From NCBI GenBank assembly GCA_002409625.1, contig DHNY01000009.1, positions 54,488 to 118,487 of the forward strand: a stretch of 64,000 bases of DNA, in the 5' to 3' direction. Numbering within the stretch: position 1 is the first letter of the stretch; the number at the start of each line of letters is the position of its first letter. This document shows, piece by piece, positions 49,208-56,753 of the stretch. The notes beneath the pieces are model-generated. The model saw only the letters and a list, made by a program, of their open reading frames with translations, did no database searches and had not been told where the DNA came from. A program made the translations under genes and the position numbers. Source of the stretch: Anaerolineaceae bacterium UBA5404 (lineage in GTDB: Bacteria > Chloroflexota > Anaerolineae > Anaerolineales > Anaerolineaceae).

Positions 49208-50545
49208 TCAGTTATTTACCTTTTCGGGTATTTTTTCGCCAACAAAGCGATAAATCAATCGCAAAGCCTCTGGCGCATCAATCAAACCTTTTTCATGCAT
49301 GTTGATTGCCATGCTAGCCATTTCTTGTCCTGCCTTGGCAAGTTCGAGGTTGTCCTTGGCATAAATATCCCCACCACGCACAAATATGGCTGTGTCCGCT
49401 TTAAGGCTGGGGTCAAAAACCGCTCGTCGCTGCAAAACCACCTGCAAGAGGTCCTCAAGCATCCAACAAAGTGCCCTTTGACGTTCCTCAAAGCGACGAT
49501 AAGTTGGATGACCAGCCGATTCGGCTGTCGTTTTGGTGGATGATTCCGGTTCTGCCAAAAAGTGCAGGGGCAAACCCACACCAGCCGCGATCATCTTTTT
49601 AATAGCCAGTCCATCGGTGGAGGCATCCAGCGCTTCCAGCTTTGGCGAAAGCACAGACCATTCCTCACTCTCATCGCAGACTAAAATCGAACCCGCGCTG
49701 GGTGGTTGTGAAGCTAACTGCAATTGCCGGGTGCGCCGGGCACTTTCACTGCCAAAACGTGCCTTGACCACATAAAGAAAGGTGTTTCTAAAGTGGTTGA
49801 GCCGCACGCGATCTTCAAGCCAGGCAGAATAGCGTGTCAGCCAGCGCAACACGGGTGCCAAATCAGGCTCACCCCATTGCGCTCCCGCAGGTCGGTTCAC
49901 CGCGTAATGCAAGATGCAAACTGTATTTTGAGACTGAGCCGGCATACCTGCTTTCCAGGCGGAAAAAACTTTTTCTTCCTCTCCAGGCTCAGTCCGCAAG
50001 GTATAGCTAAGCTCCTGCTCCACATCGTTGGCACGGGAGCGAATGCTGATAACATCCGAGCTGGGCACAATGCGCACAAAGCTCATCCCACTGGCATCGC
50101 TGGAAAGCATCAAAAACAAATTACCCGTCCTGGCAAGCTCGTCCGAGAAATCAGCCAATTTCAAATCCATTCGGTTGAGTGGATGTCGCCAAAAGGCAGT
50201 GATAAAAGCTTCCGCCTGGGGGTCTTGCGCGCTAATGGCCATACCGCCACCGGTTACATACTGGGTGGTTAATTCAATAATGCGCCGCGCCAAAGGATTA
50301 AAACGCCATGCCTCCAGGCAGTCTTCCATGACTTGTTGACGGTCAAAACTTCTGCGATCAAAAGGCAAATCAGCCAATCCCTGCGCGCCAATCATAAAAG
50401 TATTGTCGTTTTCATCCAGTGCCAATACTGCCCGGCTTTCTTGTAGGCTCTCAGGTTCAGACATACCCACCTCAGGTCTGTTCACCTCTTCTTTCGTTTC
50501 ATTTCGGGAAAACTGCGCCCGCAAACGTTCCAGCAAACTCGTCAT
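49208..50545 (-). CDS. Phage portal protein
   Basis: About 445 aa. The portal forms the ring at one capsid vertex through which DNA is packaged. Typical features are present: an early DCLEAWRFNPLARRIIE helix with a YVTGGG turn (about residues 75-100), the stem region WLEDRVRLNHFRNTFLYVV, the crown-like LHFLAEPESSTKTTAE segment, and a basic helix RRFEERQRALCWMLEDLL. The start is ATG at 50545, which overlaps the lysozyme stop (TGATG); a GTG codon 3 nt upstream also exists. It lies after the lysozyme and before the capsid gene, in usual head-gene order. Confidence 0.85.
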   Translation of the reverse strand: MTSLLERLRAQFSRNETKEEVNRPEVGMSEPESLQESRAVLALDENDNTFMIGAQGLADLPFDRRSFDRQQVMEDCLEAWRFNPLARRIIELTTQYVTGGGMAISAQDPQAEAFITAFWRHPLNRMDLKLADFSDELARTGNLFLMLSSDASGMSFVRIVPSSDVISIRSRANDVEQELSYTLRTEPGEEEKVFSAWKAGMPAQSQNTVCILHYAVNRPAGAQWGEPDLAPVLRWLTRYSAWLEDRVRLNHFRNTFLYVVKARFGSESARRTRQLQLASQPPSAGSILVCDESEEWSVLSPKLEALDASTDGLAIKKMIAAGVGLPLHFLAEPESSTKTTAESAGHPTYRRFEERQRALCWMLEDLLQVVLQRRAVFDPSLKADTAIFVRGGDIYAKDNLELAKAGQEMASMAINMHEKGLIDAPEALRLIYRFVGEKIPEKVNN

Positions 50546-51354
50546 CACGCCACCTCACTCAACACAGGCTGAGGCAAAACCACAGGTTCTGGCTTTAAAG
50601 CTTCCGGTCGTGGGCAAGCCAAGCCATCCAGCGGGCAGATAGCTGGTTCTGCAACAACAACCCGCCCAAAATAAGCCAGAAGGGAATCATGGCTGCCGTT
50701 CCAGCGGTCATAATCCATAAAATTGCCCACGCCACCAATCGCCGGCGCGCGCTCCGCAGTTTGATGAATAAGCCACTCGTCAACACCTTTGGGCATCATC
50801 GGCGGGCAAGGATACTCGGGTGTGTAAGCCGGCCATGCCCGTCGCCGATAATACTGCGCCAGCCACCAATCCACCACGGGCAAGTCTTTTACATGCACAT
50901 GCTCGTTAATCCACAAGGCGCGCGAGTAAACAATCGGAAACCGCCCTGTTTCTGTCTTCAAAACTTCCAAACAGCTTAAAAGCGTGTTGGTAATCATGGC
51001 GCGCGACTGCTCGTGCACCAGTTCCACATCCAACACCAGGCGCACTGTCTCCAGGTCAATGCCCTCCAGAATGCGCAAAAAATGGTTCATTTGCTTGAGC
51101 GCCGGTTCTCCCGGATAAAGCACATGATAAGGCAAAACACAAGCCCCAATGCGCGTGGCTTCCTGGTAAAAACGAGAGAAGGCAGGGTCGCGATAGCCCC
51201 AGCTTACCCCAGCGCGCATGGCGATAAACGCCACTTTGGGCACATGCTTTGCCACCAAGTCAAAATTTGGCCAGCGCTTTAAATCCGCGCTCACGTTGTA
51301 ACGCGAAAGGTCAATACCAAAAGGATAGTCCTGGTTACGCACAAAATAAGTCAT
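50545..51354 (-). CDS. GH25 family lysozyme (endolysin-like)
   Basis: 269 aa of the glycoside hydrolase 25 (muramidase) family, which cuts the MurNAc-GlcNAc bond of peptidoglycan. GIDLSRYN near residue 13, LVLDVELV (catalytic Asp-x-Glu, about 108-114), a Trp-rich WWLAQYY strand and the terminal DYDRWNGSHDSL give a full family pattern. There is no signal peptide, so release depends on the holin-like protein. A C-terminal Pro-rich tail has no obvious wall-binding repeat. The start forms a TAATG overlap with the terminase gene. The place between terminase and portal is unusual; endolysins normally follow the tail genes. Confidence 0.85.
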   Translation of the reverse strand: MTYFVRNQDYPFGIDLSRYNVSADLKRWPNFDLVAKHVPKVAFIAMRAGVSWGYRDPAFSRFYQEATRIGACVLPYHVLYPGEPALKQMNHFLRILEGIDLETVRLVLDVELVHEQSRAMITNTLLSCLEVLKTETGRFPIVYSRALWINEHVHVKDLPVVDWWLAQYYRRRAWPAYTPEYPCPPMMPKGVDEWLIHQTAERAPAIGGVGNFMDYDRWNGSHDSLLAYFGRVVVAEPAICPLDGLACPRPEALKPEPVVLPQPVLSEVA

Positions 51355-53045
51355 TAAAAACCTCCATCAATGACAACTAGCGGATCCACCGCTTGAATTA
51401 AGAGCGGTTCATAGCCGATATGCCAATCCTGCTCATCCAACACCGCCACCATCGCCGCGGAAAGCACTAAATCATCATGAATCAGGTTTCCTTCCCCATC
51501 ACGGCTGCCTTCTGGCGCGCTCCAGCGGATGGTACGCTCGGGTCCCACACTCACCTCGTACTGCACCGCTGCCAATTGCTTGTAAAACAAAGCTTGCAAA
51601 CTGTCTTGTTCGTCTTGCATAGCCATTGCCAAAGGGTTCAGCAAGCCATCTTCGCGTTCCGCGCTCAGTTTGGGCTTAAAGTCCTGAAAACGACCGGTAT
51701 CAATAACCGAAAGAAATCCCCATGCCAATTTGGACTTAATCTGCCGGGTAAAAGTGAGCGCAGTTACCTGGTCTGGCAACTTATCGCGCAAAAAAGAGCT
51801 CACCCCAGCGCCCACACCACTGGCATCCACCACCACGCGTGCATTGTTCCAATGCTGCACTAAGGCTAAAATACGCGCGTAGAGTGTGCTGTGTTTTTCG
51901 CCCAGCCAGTGGTAACGCCGCACCACCTTATAGCGTGGTTTACCCAAAATATCATCATCGAGCATGCTCAGGTCCACTTCCAAAACGGTAATCGCACTTG
52001 CATCGCGTTGACTGTTTTCCAGATTGCTTTCATCCACAAAGGCGGCGGACCGCGCGGACTCATCCTCACCTGCCAAATCAATCAGCAAGGCGTACTGTTT
52101 GCCCGTTTCGGGTCCGTCTAAAGCCGGATGGCTGCCCTGCATCAAACCCAAACGCGAAGCGGGAAATAAACCGCCGGCGAAATCTATTTCTTCGCTAAAA
52201 AACTGGCTGCGCACCATAGGGTGTGTGCGTCCCAATCTTCGCACCTGCTCATCCACAAACTGACCGTATGCCGGCACTTCCAAGCGCACATCCTCCGCGC
52301 TTAGCTTAAACACGCGACGGATGCCGTCCTGGGCCTCTGCCTCACGCGCCTGGCGCAGTTCACGCGCTAAAAGGGTTTGCCCACTCCATGCTGTGCCCCA
52401 AAAGACACGCGTGGCATTGGTGGAGGCTGCCATTGGCGCGATTTGTTTATCGTATTTGTCGATTTCAATATCCTGGGCTTCATCCAGCGCCAAAAGCGTC
52501 GAAGCAGTTGCCCCAACAATATTGGAACCCGGTGAAGCTGATAAAAAGCTCATGTGCGCATTTTGCAAGCGATAATGGTTGCCCGAGCTCTTGCGCCAAT
52601 GCCCTTTGGTAAAGCTGTTGGCATCAAGCGCGGCTTCCAGGCGACGCATCGCGTTTTGGCATTGTGGCGCATAGGTGGGCGAGAACTTGATCATCTCCGC
52701 GCCTTTTTGCGCGAAAAGCGCCATCAAATACACCTCAATTTGGGCTTGAACGTGGTTCTTGCCACTCTGCCTGGGAAACATCACCACAAAAGAAAGCCCG
52801 CGCTGATGAATAACCGAATCAACAATCGCCTCAGCCACTTCAGTTTGATAGTTTCGCAAAACGGTTTTGCCCAAATGTTTCGAGAAAAATGCAATCTCGC
52901 GCAACTTCTTCATAAAAAGGGACTCTTCCGCACGCAAGCGCTCAAGGGCATGCCCAGGTTCGCCTAATTGCAATCGCAAAGACTTTGGATCGGGCAAGGC
53001 AAAGCCCATCAGTGCCAGTGGACCCAACGCATTAGCCTTAAGCAT
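51354..53045 (-). CDS. Terminase large subunit
   Basis: 563 aa. The DNA-packaging motor ATPase and nuclease. The ATPase has a deviant Walker A (PRQSGKNH) and Walker B Asp-Glu in LLALDEAQDI, then the coupling motif near FWGTAWSG. The nuclease domain keeps three acidic centres: LLIDLAGEDES, VVVDASGVG and HDDLVLSAAM. All catalytic parts are intact, so packaging should be possible. The ribosome binding site AAGGTGG lies in the end of the small gene before it (8-nt overlap). Coupled translation with the lysozyme follows. Confidence 0.9.
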   Translation of the reverse strand: MLKANALGPLALMGFALPDPKSLRLQLGEPGHALERLRAEESLFMKKLREIAFFSKHLGKTVLRNYQTEVAEAIVDSVIHQRGLSFVVMFPRQSGKNHVQAQIEVYLMALFAQKGAEMIKFSPTYAPQCQNAMRRLEAALDANSFTKGHWRKSSGNHYRLQNAHMSFLSASPGSNIVGATASTLLALDEAQDIEIDKYDKQIAPMAASTNATRVFWGTAWSGQTLLARELRQAREAEAQDGIRRVFKLSAEDVRLEVPAYGQFVDEQVRRLGRTHPMVRSQFFSEEIDFAGGLFPASRLGLMQGSHPALDGPETGKQYALLIDLAGEDESARSAAFVDESNLENSQRDASAITVLEVDLSMLDDDILGKPRYKVVRRYHWLGEKHSTLYARILALVQHWNNARVVVDASGVGAGVSSFLRDKLPDQVTALTFTRQIKSKLAWGFLSVIDTGRFQDFKPKLSAEREDGLLNPLAMAMQDEQDSLQALFYKQLAAVQYEVSVGPERTIRWSAPEGSRDGEGNLIHDDLVLSAAMVAVLDEQDWHIGYEPLLIQAVDPLVVIDGGF

Positions 53046-53553
53046 GTTTCACCACCTTTCCAGATTGCTTTTTAGTGCCCTTTTGGGTTTGAATCTCACT
53101 TAGAAAGGTGGCTAAGCTTTCTTCAATTTGCTTTCGCAGCGCGTCATCCTGCGGACCAGCCAATATCATATTCACCCGCAATACGCTAGCCAAACGCGAG
53201 CAGGTTAAGCCCAAAAGGTCCAGGGCACGCGCCAGATTGTCTGGGTAATCTTCCTCACCATGGGTGCCAGCCGCCCGGGTAAAGTTTTTAATCATCTTTC
53301 GCAGCATGATAATTTCTTCGTCCATGCTAAAACGTGCGCTCTCACTCAATTGCAGCCGTTCAGCATGGTTTAGCAGATCAGCTTCCAGAAGCTCATGCGG
53401 AACCGGTAAAAGGAAAGCTGCTTCGATGAGCGGATTTTCCAATAAAGGGTCATGCCCTGACTTCTCACCCTGGGAGCATGCTCCTGCCCAGTGTTGGCAG
53501 GAGCTCCCGGAGCGATGCGTCTTGGTTAAAAGAGTGGGGTTCGTGTGTTCCAT
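53038..53553 (-). CDS. Putative small terminase or head-assembly protein
   Basis: 171 aa, first gene of the cassette. A Pro/Gly/His-rich N-terminus precedes a largely helical body (LLNHAERLQLSESARFSMDEEIIMLRKM; SCSRLASVLRVN in part) and a basic C-terminus (KKQSGKVVKHA). Size, helical nature and position directly before terminase large subunit fit a small terminase. No helix-turn-helix is clear, so this is based on position. An AAGGAGATAG ribosome binding site and an inverted repeat lie upstream. Confidence 0.5.
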   Translation of the reverse strand: MEHTNPTLLTKTHRSGSSCQHWAGACSQGEKSGHDPLLENPLIEAAFLLPVPHELLEADLLNHAERLQLSESARFSMDEEIIMLRKMIKNFTRAAGTHGEEDYPDNLARALDLLGLTCSRLASVLRVNMILAGPQDDALRKQIEESLATFLSEIQTQKGTKKQSGKVVKHA

Positions 53554-53569
53554 GTTACGCTATCTCCTT

Positions 53570-53589
53570 TATAGAATTTTTGTTCTATA
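53570..53589. promoter_or_regulatory. Inverted repeat upstream of the phage-like operon
   Basis: TATAGAA and TTCTATA, a perfect 7-bp palindrome with a 6-nt spacer, directly before the ribosome binding site of the first gene and overlapping TATA-rich -10 candidates. It is a plausible operator for the whole cassette. Confidence 0.5.
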
Positions 53590-53741
53590 TAGCAATAGTG
53601 TAGCAAAGAAAAAGGAAAAAAGAAAGTGTCAAAAGTGGAAATTCGATCCCCAAAATGCAACAAAGTGGAAGTTTCTTTAACATTCAGTTGCTGAATTTTG
53701 GAAATATCGAAGTTTCATTACATCTTGTTCTGAAACCAGCA

Positions 53742-53792
53742 TTTCTGACAAGATTCTTTTGCCCTCTCCAGGGAGAGGGTTGGGTGTGGGTC
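53742..53792. repeat. CCCTCTCC hairpin repeat, copy 1
   Basis: Contains CCCTCTCC and GGAGAGGG arms around an AG loop, preceded by TTTCTGACAAGATTC and followed by a G/T-rich GGGTTGGGTGTGGGTC. It is nearly identical to the copy at 54016-54067. Confidence 0.8.
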
Positions 53793-53925
53793 ATTTTAAG
53801 GAATTATGGTTAGGGTGCTATCTGCGTGCGGATAGCTTTTCGAGGTTTGTTTTTTTGTTAGACCTCAGATAAAGCATTCATAAGGCTTCTTTTCTTTCAT
53901 TCATCCATCAAAATAACAAAAAACC

Positions 53926-53977
53926 CACCCCCTATAATCCCCCTCCCTGCATTCGCTGACGCTCATTGGAGGGGGTG
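53926..53977. repeat. C/G-rich hairpin
   Basis: The outer arms CACCCCC and GGGGGTG and the inner arms CCCCCTCC (53939-53946) and GGAGGGGG (53968-53975) enclose a 21-nt loop. It resembles dispersed REP-like intergenic elements. Confidence 0.55.
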
Positions 53978-54015
53978 AATGAAACACACACGATTCACTC
54001 TCTCCAGAGACTGGC

Positions 54016-54067
54016 TTTCTGACGAGATTCTTTTGCCCTCTCCAGGGAGAGGGTCAGGGTGTGGGTC
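54016..54067. repeat. CCCTCTCC hairpin repeat, copy 2
   Basis: The second copy of the element at 53742-53792, with small changes (GACGAG for GACAAG, GGGTCAGGG for GGGTTGGG). Same direction, 274 bp apart. Confidence 0.8.
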
Positions 54068-54127
54068 TTTTACGCTGTACAAACAAGAGTGTTATGAGAA
54101 TTATGCAAACTTTGAAAAACAAAGAAT

Positions 54128-54160
54128 AGAGCCTGGCTATCAAAACCAGGCTCTTCTTTT
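54128..54160. terminator. Bidirectional terminator
   Basis: The 9-bp arms AGAGCCTGG (54128-54136) and CCAGGCTCT (54146-54154) around a 9-nt loop, with T-runs on both strands. It follows the stop of the radical SAM gene by about 20 nt. Confidence 0.8.
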
Positions 54161-54172
54161 TACCACAATCTC

Positions 54173-55654
54173 TTACGAAACGTGCAGTTCGTTTACCTTC
54201 CTAAAGTGGTAGCCGTAAATCGAAAAGGTGATTGCCAGCGGGAATTTGCTAATATCATTAAACAGCGACCAGAAGAACAGCCGCCAATACTCGCGCCTTT
54301 CTTTACTCACAATGCCAATCGTCCAAATCGACCTGAATAGCGCCATAATCTCCTGAAACTCCAGGGTCACCGCATGGCGGCGCGGCTTATAAGTCTTCAA
54401 AAAGGTGATTACACGATCATTAAACCCTCGGGCTGAGTAAATGCTATCCAAAATCTTGCGATAGCCGGCTTTCAGCTTACCATCATCCATCACCGGAATG
54501 ATATTGGTCTCACCATCCACGTTATCGCCGGAATAGTCTTCCGCCTTCAAGCGCCCTTCACGCAACATGCGCTGGTAGAGCTCGGTACCAAAAGGCGCTT
54601 GCAGCAAACCCACCATCGCCGTCACAATACCGGAGCGTTGAATAAAGTCAATTTGGCGCTGAAAGGTGCCCTCATTGTCACTGTCAAAGCCGACAATAAA
54701 ACCGCCCATCACCTGCAATCCGTGGCTCTGCAGCTTGTGGATATTGCTCACCAGGTCGCGGTTGCGGTTTTGGCTCTTGCTACACTCTGCCAGGCTGGCC
54801 TCTTCGGGTGTCTCGATGCCAATAAAGACCTGAGTAAAACCAGCTTTGACCATCATTTCGATCAATTCTTCGTCATCCGAAAGGTTGATGCTGGCTTCGG
54901 TGATGAACAAACATCCCTTTTTGCCCTTGCGCCACTCAATCAGCGCTGGCAAGAGCTCTTCTTTTAAAACACGCTTGTTGCCGATGAAATTATCATCCAC
55001 CACAAAGATGTTGCGCCGCCAACCCAGTTGATAAAGTGCGTCAATCTCAGCAACGAACTGCTGGGTGTCTTTTAGGCGCGTTTTGCGTCCCAAAAGGGAG
55101 GTAACGTTACAAAAATCACAGGCAAAGGGACAACCACGCGTAAACTGCACACTCATCGAATCATACTTATTCAGTTTGATTAAGCTCCAATCTGGCATAG
55201 GGCTACATTTGATATCCGGGAATTCATCCGTTTCATAAACCCGTTTTGCCTTCCCTGCTTCAAAGTCTGATAAAAACAAAGGCAGCGTAATCTCGCCCTC
55301 GTTCAAAATGAGATAATCCACGCTTGGAAAAGCCTCTGGATCCATGGTGAACAAAGGCCCGCCAGCGGCGATCGGTTTGCCAAGCGCTTTCACCTTTTCG
55401 ATCACCTCTGTTGATGATTTGCGCTGCACTGTCATCGCGCTCACAAACACCATATCTGCCCAGAGAATGTCTTTGTCTTTGAGCTTTTCGATGTTCATGT
55501 CCACCAGACGTTTTTCCCAGTTTTTGGGCAGCATGCTGGCGATGGTCAAAAGCCCTAAAGGTGGTGATGAGGATTTTTTGCGAACAAAGTTTAAAGCATG
55601 CTTAAAGCTCCAAAAAGTATCCGGGAATTCTGGGTAAATCATTAAAATTTTCAT
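54173..55654 (-). CDS. B12-binding-domain radical SAM protein (DUF4070 type)
   Basis: 493 aa. The N-terminal cobalamin-binding-like domain (about 1-140) is followed by the radical SAM core with the cluster motif Cys175-x3-Cys179-x2-Cys182 (RGCPFACDFCN). A C-terminal DUF4070-like region (MDDGKLKAGYRKI; HAVTLEFQEI) follows. This architecture occurs in lipid-modifying methyltransferases such as the hopanoid enzymes HpnP and HpnR, but also in many uncharacterised relatives. The canonical DxHxxG cobalamin motif is not obvious, so the lid may differ. It is flanked by a TetR regulator and phospholipid genes, which suggests lipid modification. The substrate is unknown. Confidence 0.75.
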   Translation of the reverse strand: MKILMIYPEFPDTFWSFKHALNFVRKKSSSPPLGLLTIASMLPKNWEKRLVDMNIEKLKDKDILWADMVFVSAMTVQRKSSTEVIEKVKALGKPIAAGGPLFTMDPEAFPSVDYLILNEGEITLPLFLSDFEAGKAKRVYETDEFPDIKCSPMPDWSLIKLNKYDSMSVQFTRGCPFACDFCNVTSLLGRKTRLKDTQQFVAEIDALYQLGWRRNIFVVDDNFIGNKRVLKEELLPALIEWRKGKKGCLFITEASINLSDDEELIEMMVKAGFTQVFIGIETPEEASLAECSKSQNRNRDLVSNIHKLQSHGLQVMGGFIVGFDSDNEGTFQRQIDFIQRSGIVTAMVGLLQAPFGTELYQRMLREGRLKAEDYSGDNVDGETNIIPVMDDGKLKAGYRKILDSIYSARGFNDRVITFLKTYKPRRHAVTLEFQEIMALFRSIWTIGIVSKERREYWRLFFWSLFNDISKFPLAITFSIYGYHFRKVNELHVS

Positions 55655-55769
55655 GGGTATAATGTCCTTTTCAATTCATTCATAGGTTTGGTTTAGCCAC
55701 TGTAATCACCACAGTGGTTTAGGCACTCCCCCTAATCATTTTATTGCCGATGGGCAATACGGTATTCAA

Positions 55770-56543
55770 CTAATCAGCCTTATCTGCTTCATCTGAGATC
55801 GGCTCTTCGTCTTCAGATAAGGTTTTATGCTCGTCCTGTGCCTTTTTCTGCTCAGGTTCATCTTCCACAGACTTTGGCTCTTGCAAATCTTCATGGGCTA
55901 AACCCTCTCCTATGGTTTTGATGATTTCGCTAAACTGATTTTGCCCAAGCACCTTTGCCGAGCGCAAGATTTGATAGTTGGTATAGAAACTCACCTTCTC
56001 ATACATTTGTGCCATTTCATCCGCGGAATAAGGCATCCCATTTTCCAACCACCAAAAGATAGTGCTGATTAAAGCGTTGGCATTAAAATTGAGCAGAAAG
56101 TCAGAGGGAATGCCAGATACTTCTTCATAATGCGGATCATAAGCCTTTGCCACAGCTAAAATGTACTCTTTGGCAATATCGGTCAAAAGCACAAAGGTCA
56201 GCATAGCACCGCGTCCCATAATGATGATGCGGTAAAAGTCGTAGTGGTTTTCAACAAAATTGAAGAGCTGTTTAAGATGTTGCACATTAAAGAGATGGAC
56301 TTTTTTAGGGTCCAGTTTGGGTAAGGACGTGAAGTAATCCTGCGCCATATTTTGAATGACGTCGGCGTAAAGCTCATCTTTTTCACGATAATGCAGGTAA
56401 AAGGTTGCCCTGCCTAAATTCGCGCGATCGGTCACATCCTGGATGCTGATATCGTCATAACCTCGATCGAGAATAAGTTCCAGCATGCTGTCTCTAAGTT
56501 GTTTGCGGGTTTTTTGGATTCTTCGGTCGTCTTTACGTGCCAT
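55770..56543 (-). CDS. TetR-family transcriptional regulator with acidic C-terminal tail
   Basis: 257 aa. An N-terminal TetR helix-turn-helix (LILDRGYDDISIQDVTDRANLGRATFYLHYREKDEL in part) is followed by a helical ligand-binding domain. An unusual tail of about 45 residues (EPKSVEDEPEQKK and so on) is highly acidic and probably disordered. An AAAGGAAA ribosome binding site precedes the ATG. A long palindrome at 56579-56613, between this gene and the divergent ROK-like gene, is the probable operator. It sits directly upstream of the radical SAM gene in the same direction, which may be controlled with it. Confidence 0.88.
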   Translation of the reverse strand: MARKDDRRIQKTRKQLRDSMLELILDRGYDDISIQDVTDRANLGRATFYLHYREKDELYADVIQNMAQDYFTSLPKLDPKKVHLFNVQHLKQLFNFVENHYDFYRIIIMGRGAMLTFVLLTDIAKEYILAVAKAYDPHYEEVSGIPSDFLLNFNANALISTIFWWLENGMPYSADEMAQMYEKVSFYTNYQILRSAKVLGQNQFSEIIKTIGEGLAHEDLQEPKSVEDEPEQKKAQDEHKTLSEDEEPISDEADKAD

Positions 56544-56578
56544 CTTTGATTTCCTTTACATCTTTGTTGTTTACGTCT

Positions 56579-56613
56579 AATAATAGACATTGTATTAAAT
56601 ACTGTCTATTATT
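56579..56613. promoter_or_regulatory. Candidate TetR operator, long inverted repeat
   Basis: AATAATAGACA (56579-56589) and TGTCTATTATT (56603-56613), a perfect 11-bp palindrome with a 13-nt spacer that is itself nearly symmetric (GTATTAAATAC). It lies about 40 nt upstream of the TetR gene start. Confidence 0.75.
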
Positions 56614-56741
56614 TTACAGGGTATTTAATGCTTGTCAAGCAATTTGATGCTTTTTGGATATACTCTTGACTGCCCAGCATTTCGAGCACTCCACTACAAT
56701 AAAGAATACAGAACCAAGCGCCAATTGGGAAATTTTGCGAC

Positions 56742-56747
56742 TATAAT
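56742..56747 (+). promoter_or_regulatory. -10 box of the ROK-like gene, leaderless
   Basis: TATAAT lies 6 nt before the ATG at 56754, so transcription should start at or next to the start codon. No ribosome binding site is visible. Confidence 0.5.
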
Positions 56748-56753
56748 GATGTT

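Larger units (their letters stand above)
43440..53589 (-). mobile_element. Compact phage-like virion cassette without integrase or replication genes
   Basis: Ten genes on one strand, most overlapping or nearly so: small terminase-like, large terminase, GH25 lysozyme, portal, protease-capsid fusion, holin-like, two small proteins and two large tail-type proteins. All frames are intact. Absent are an integrase, excisionase, phage repressor, replication and recombination genes, tape measure and tube genes. I find no flanking direct repeat suggesting att sites. It could be a domesticated particle, a gene-transfer-agent-like cassette, a satellite or a trimmed prophage; intact frames argue against plain decay. 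Confidence 0.75.
53590..54172. other. Intergenic region with several repeats and no gene
   Basis: Between the phage-like operon and the radical SAM gene. It holds two copies of a 50-bp repeat, a long C/G hairpin (53926-53977), a smaller GCTATC/GATAGC hairpin (53817-53836) followed by four T, and the terminator at 54128-54160. No convincing reading frame is present. It may mark the right boundary of an insertion. Confidence 0.6.

Noticed and set aside
43388..54172. Attachment sites (att direct repeats) flanking the virion cassette
   Set aside because: I compared the two flanks by eye and found no matching direct repeat and no tRNA at either end. The CCCTCTCC repeats lie on the right side only.
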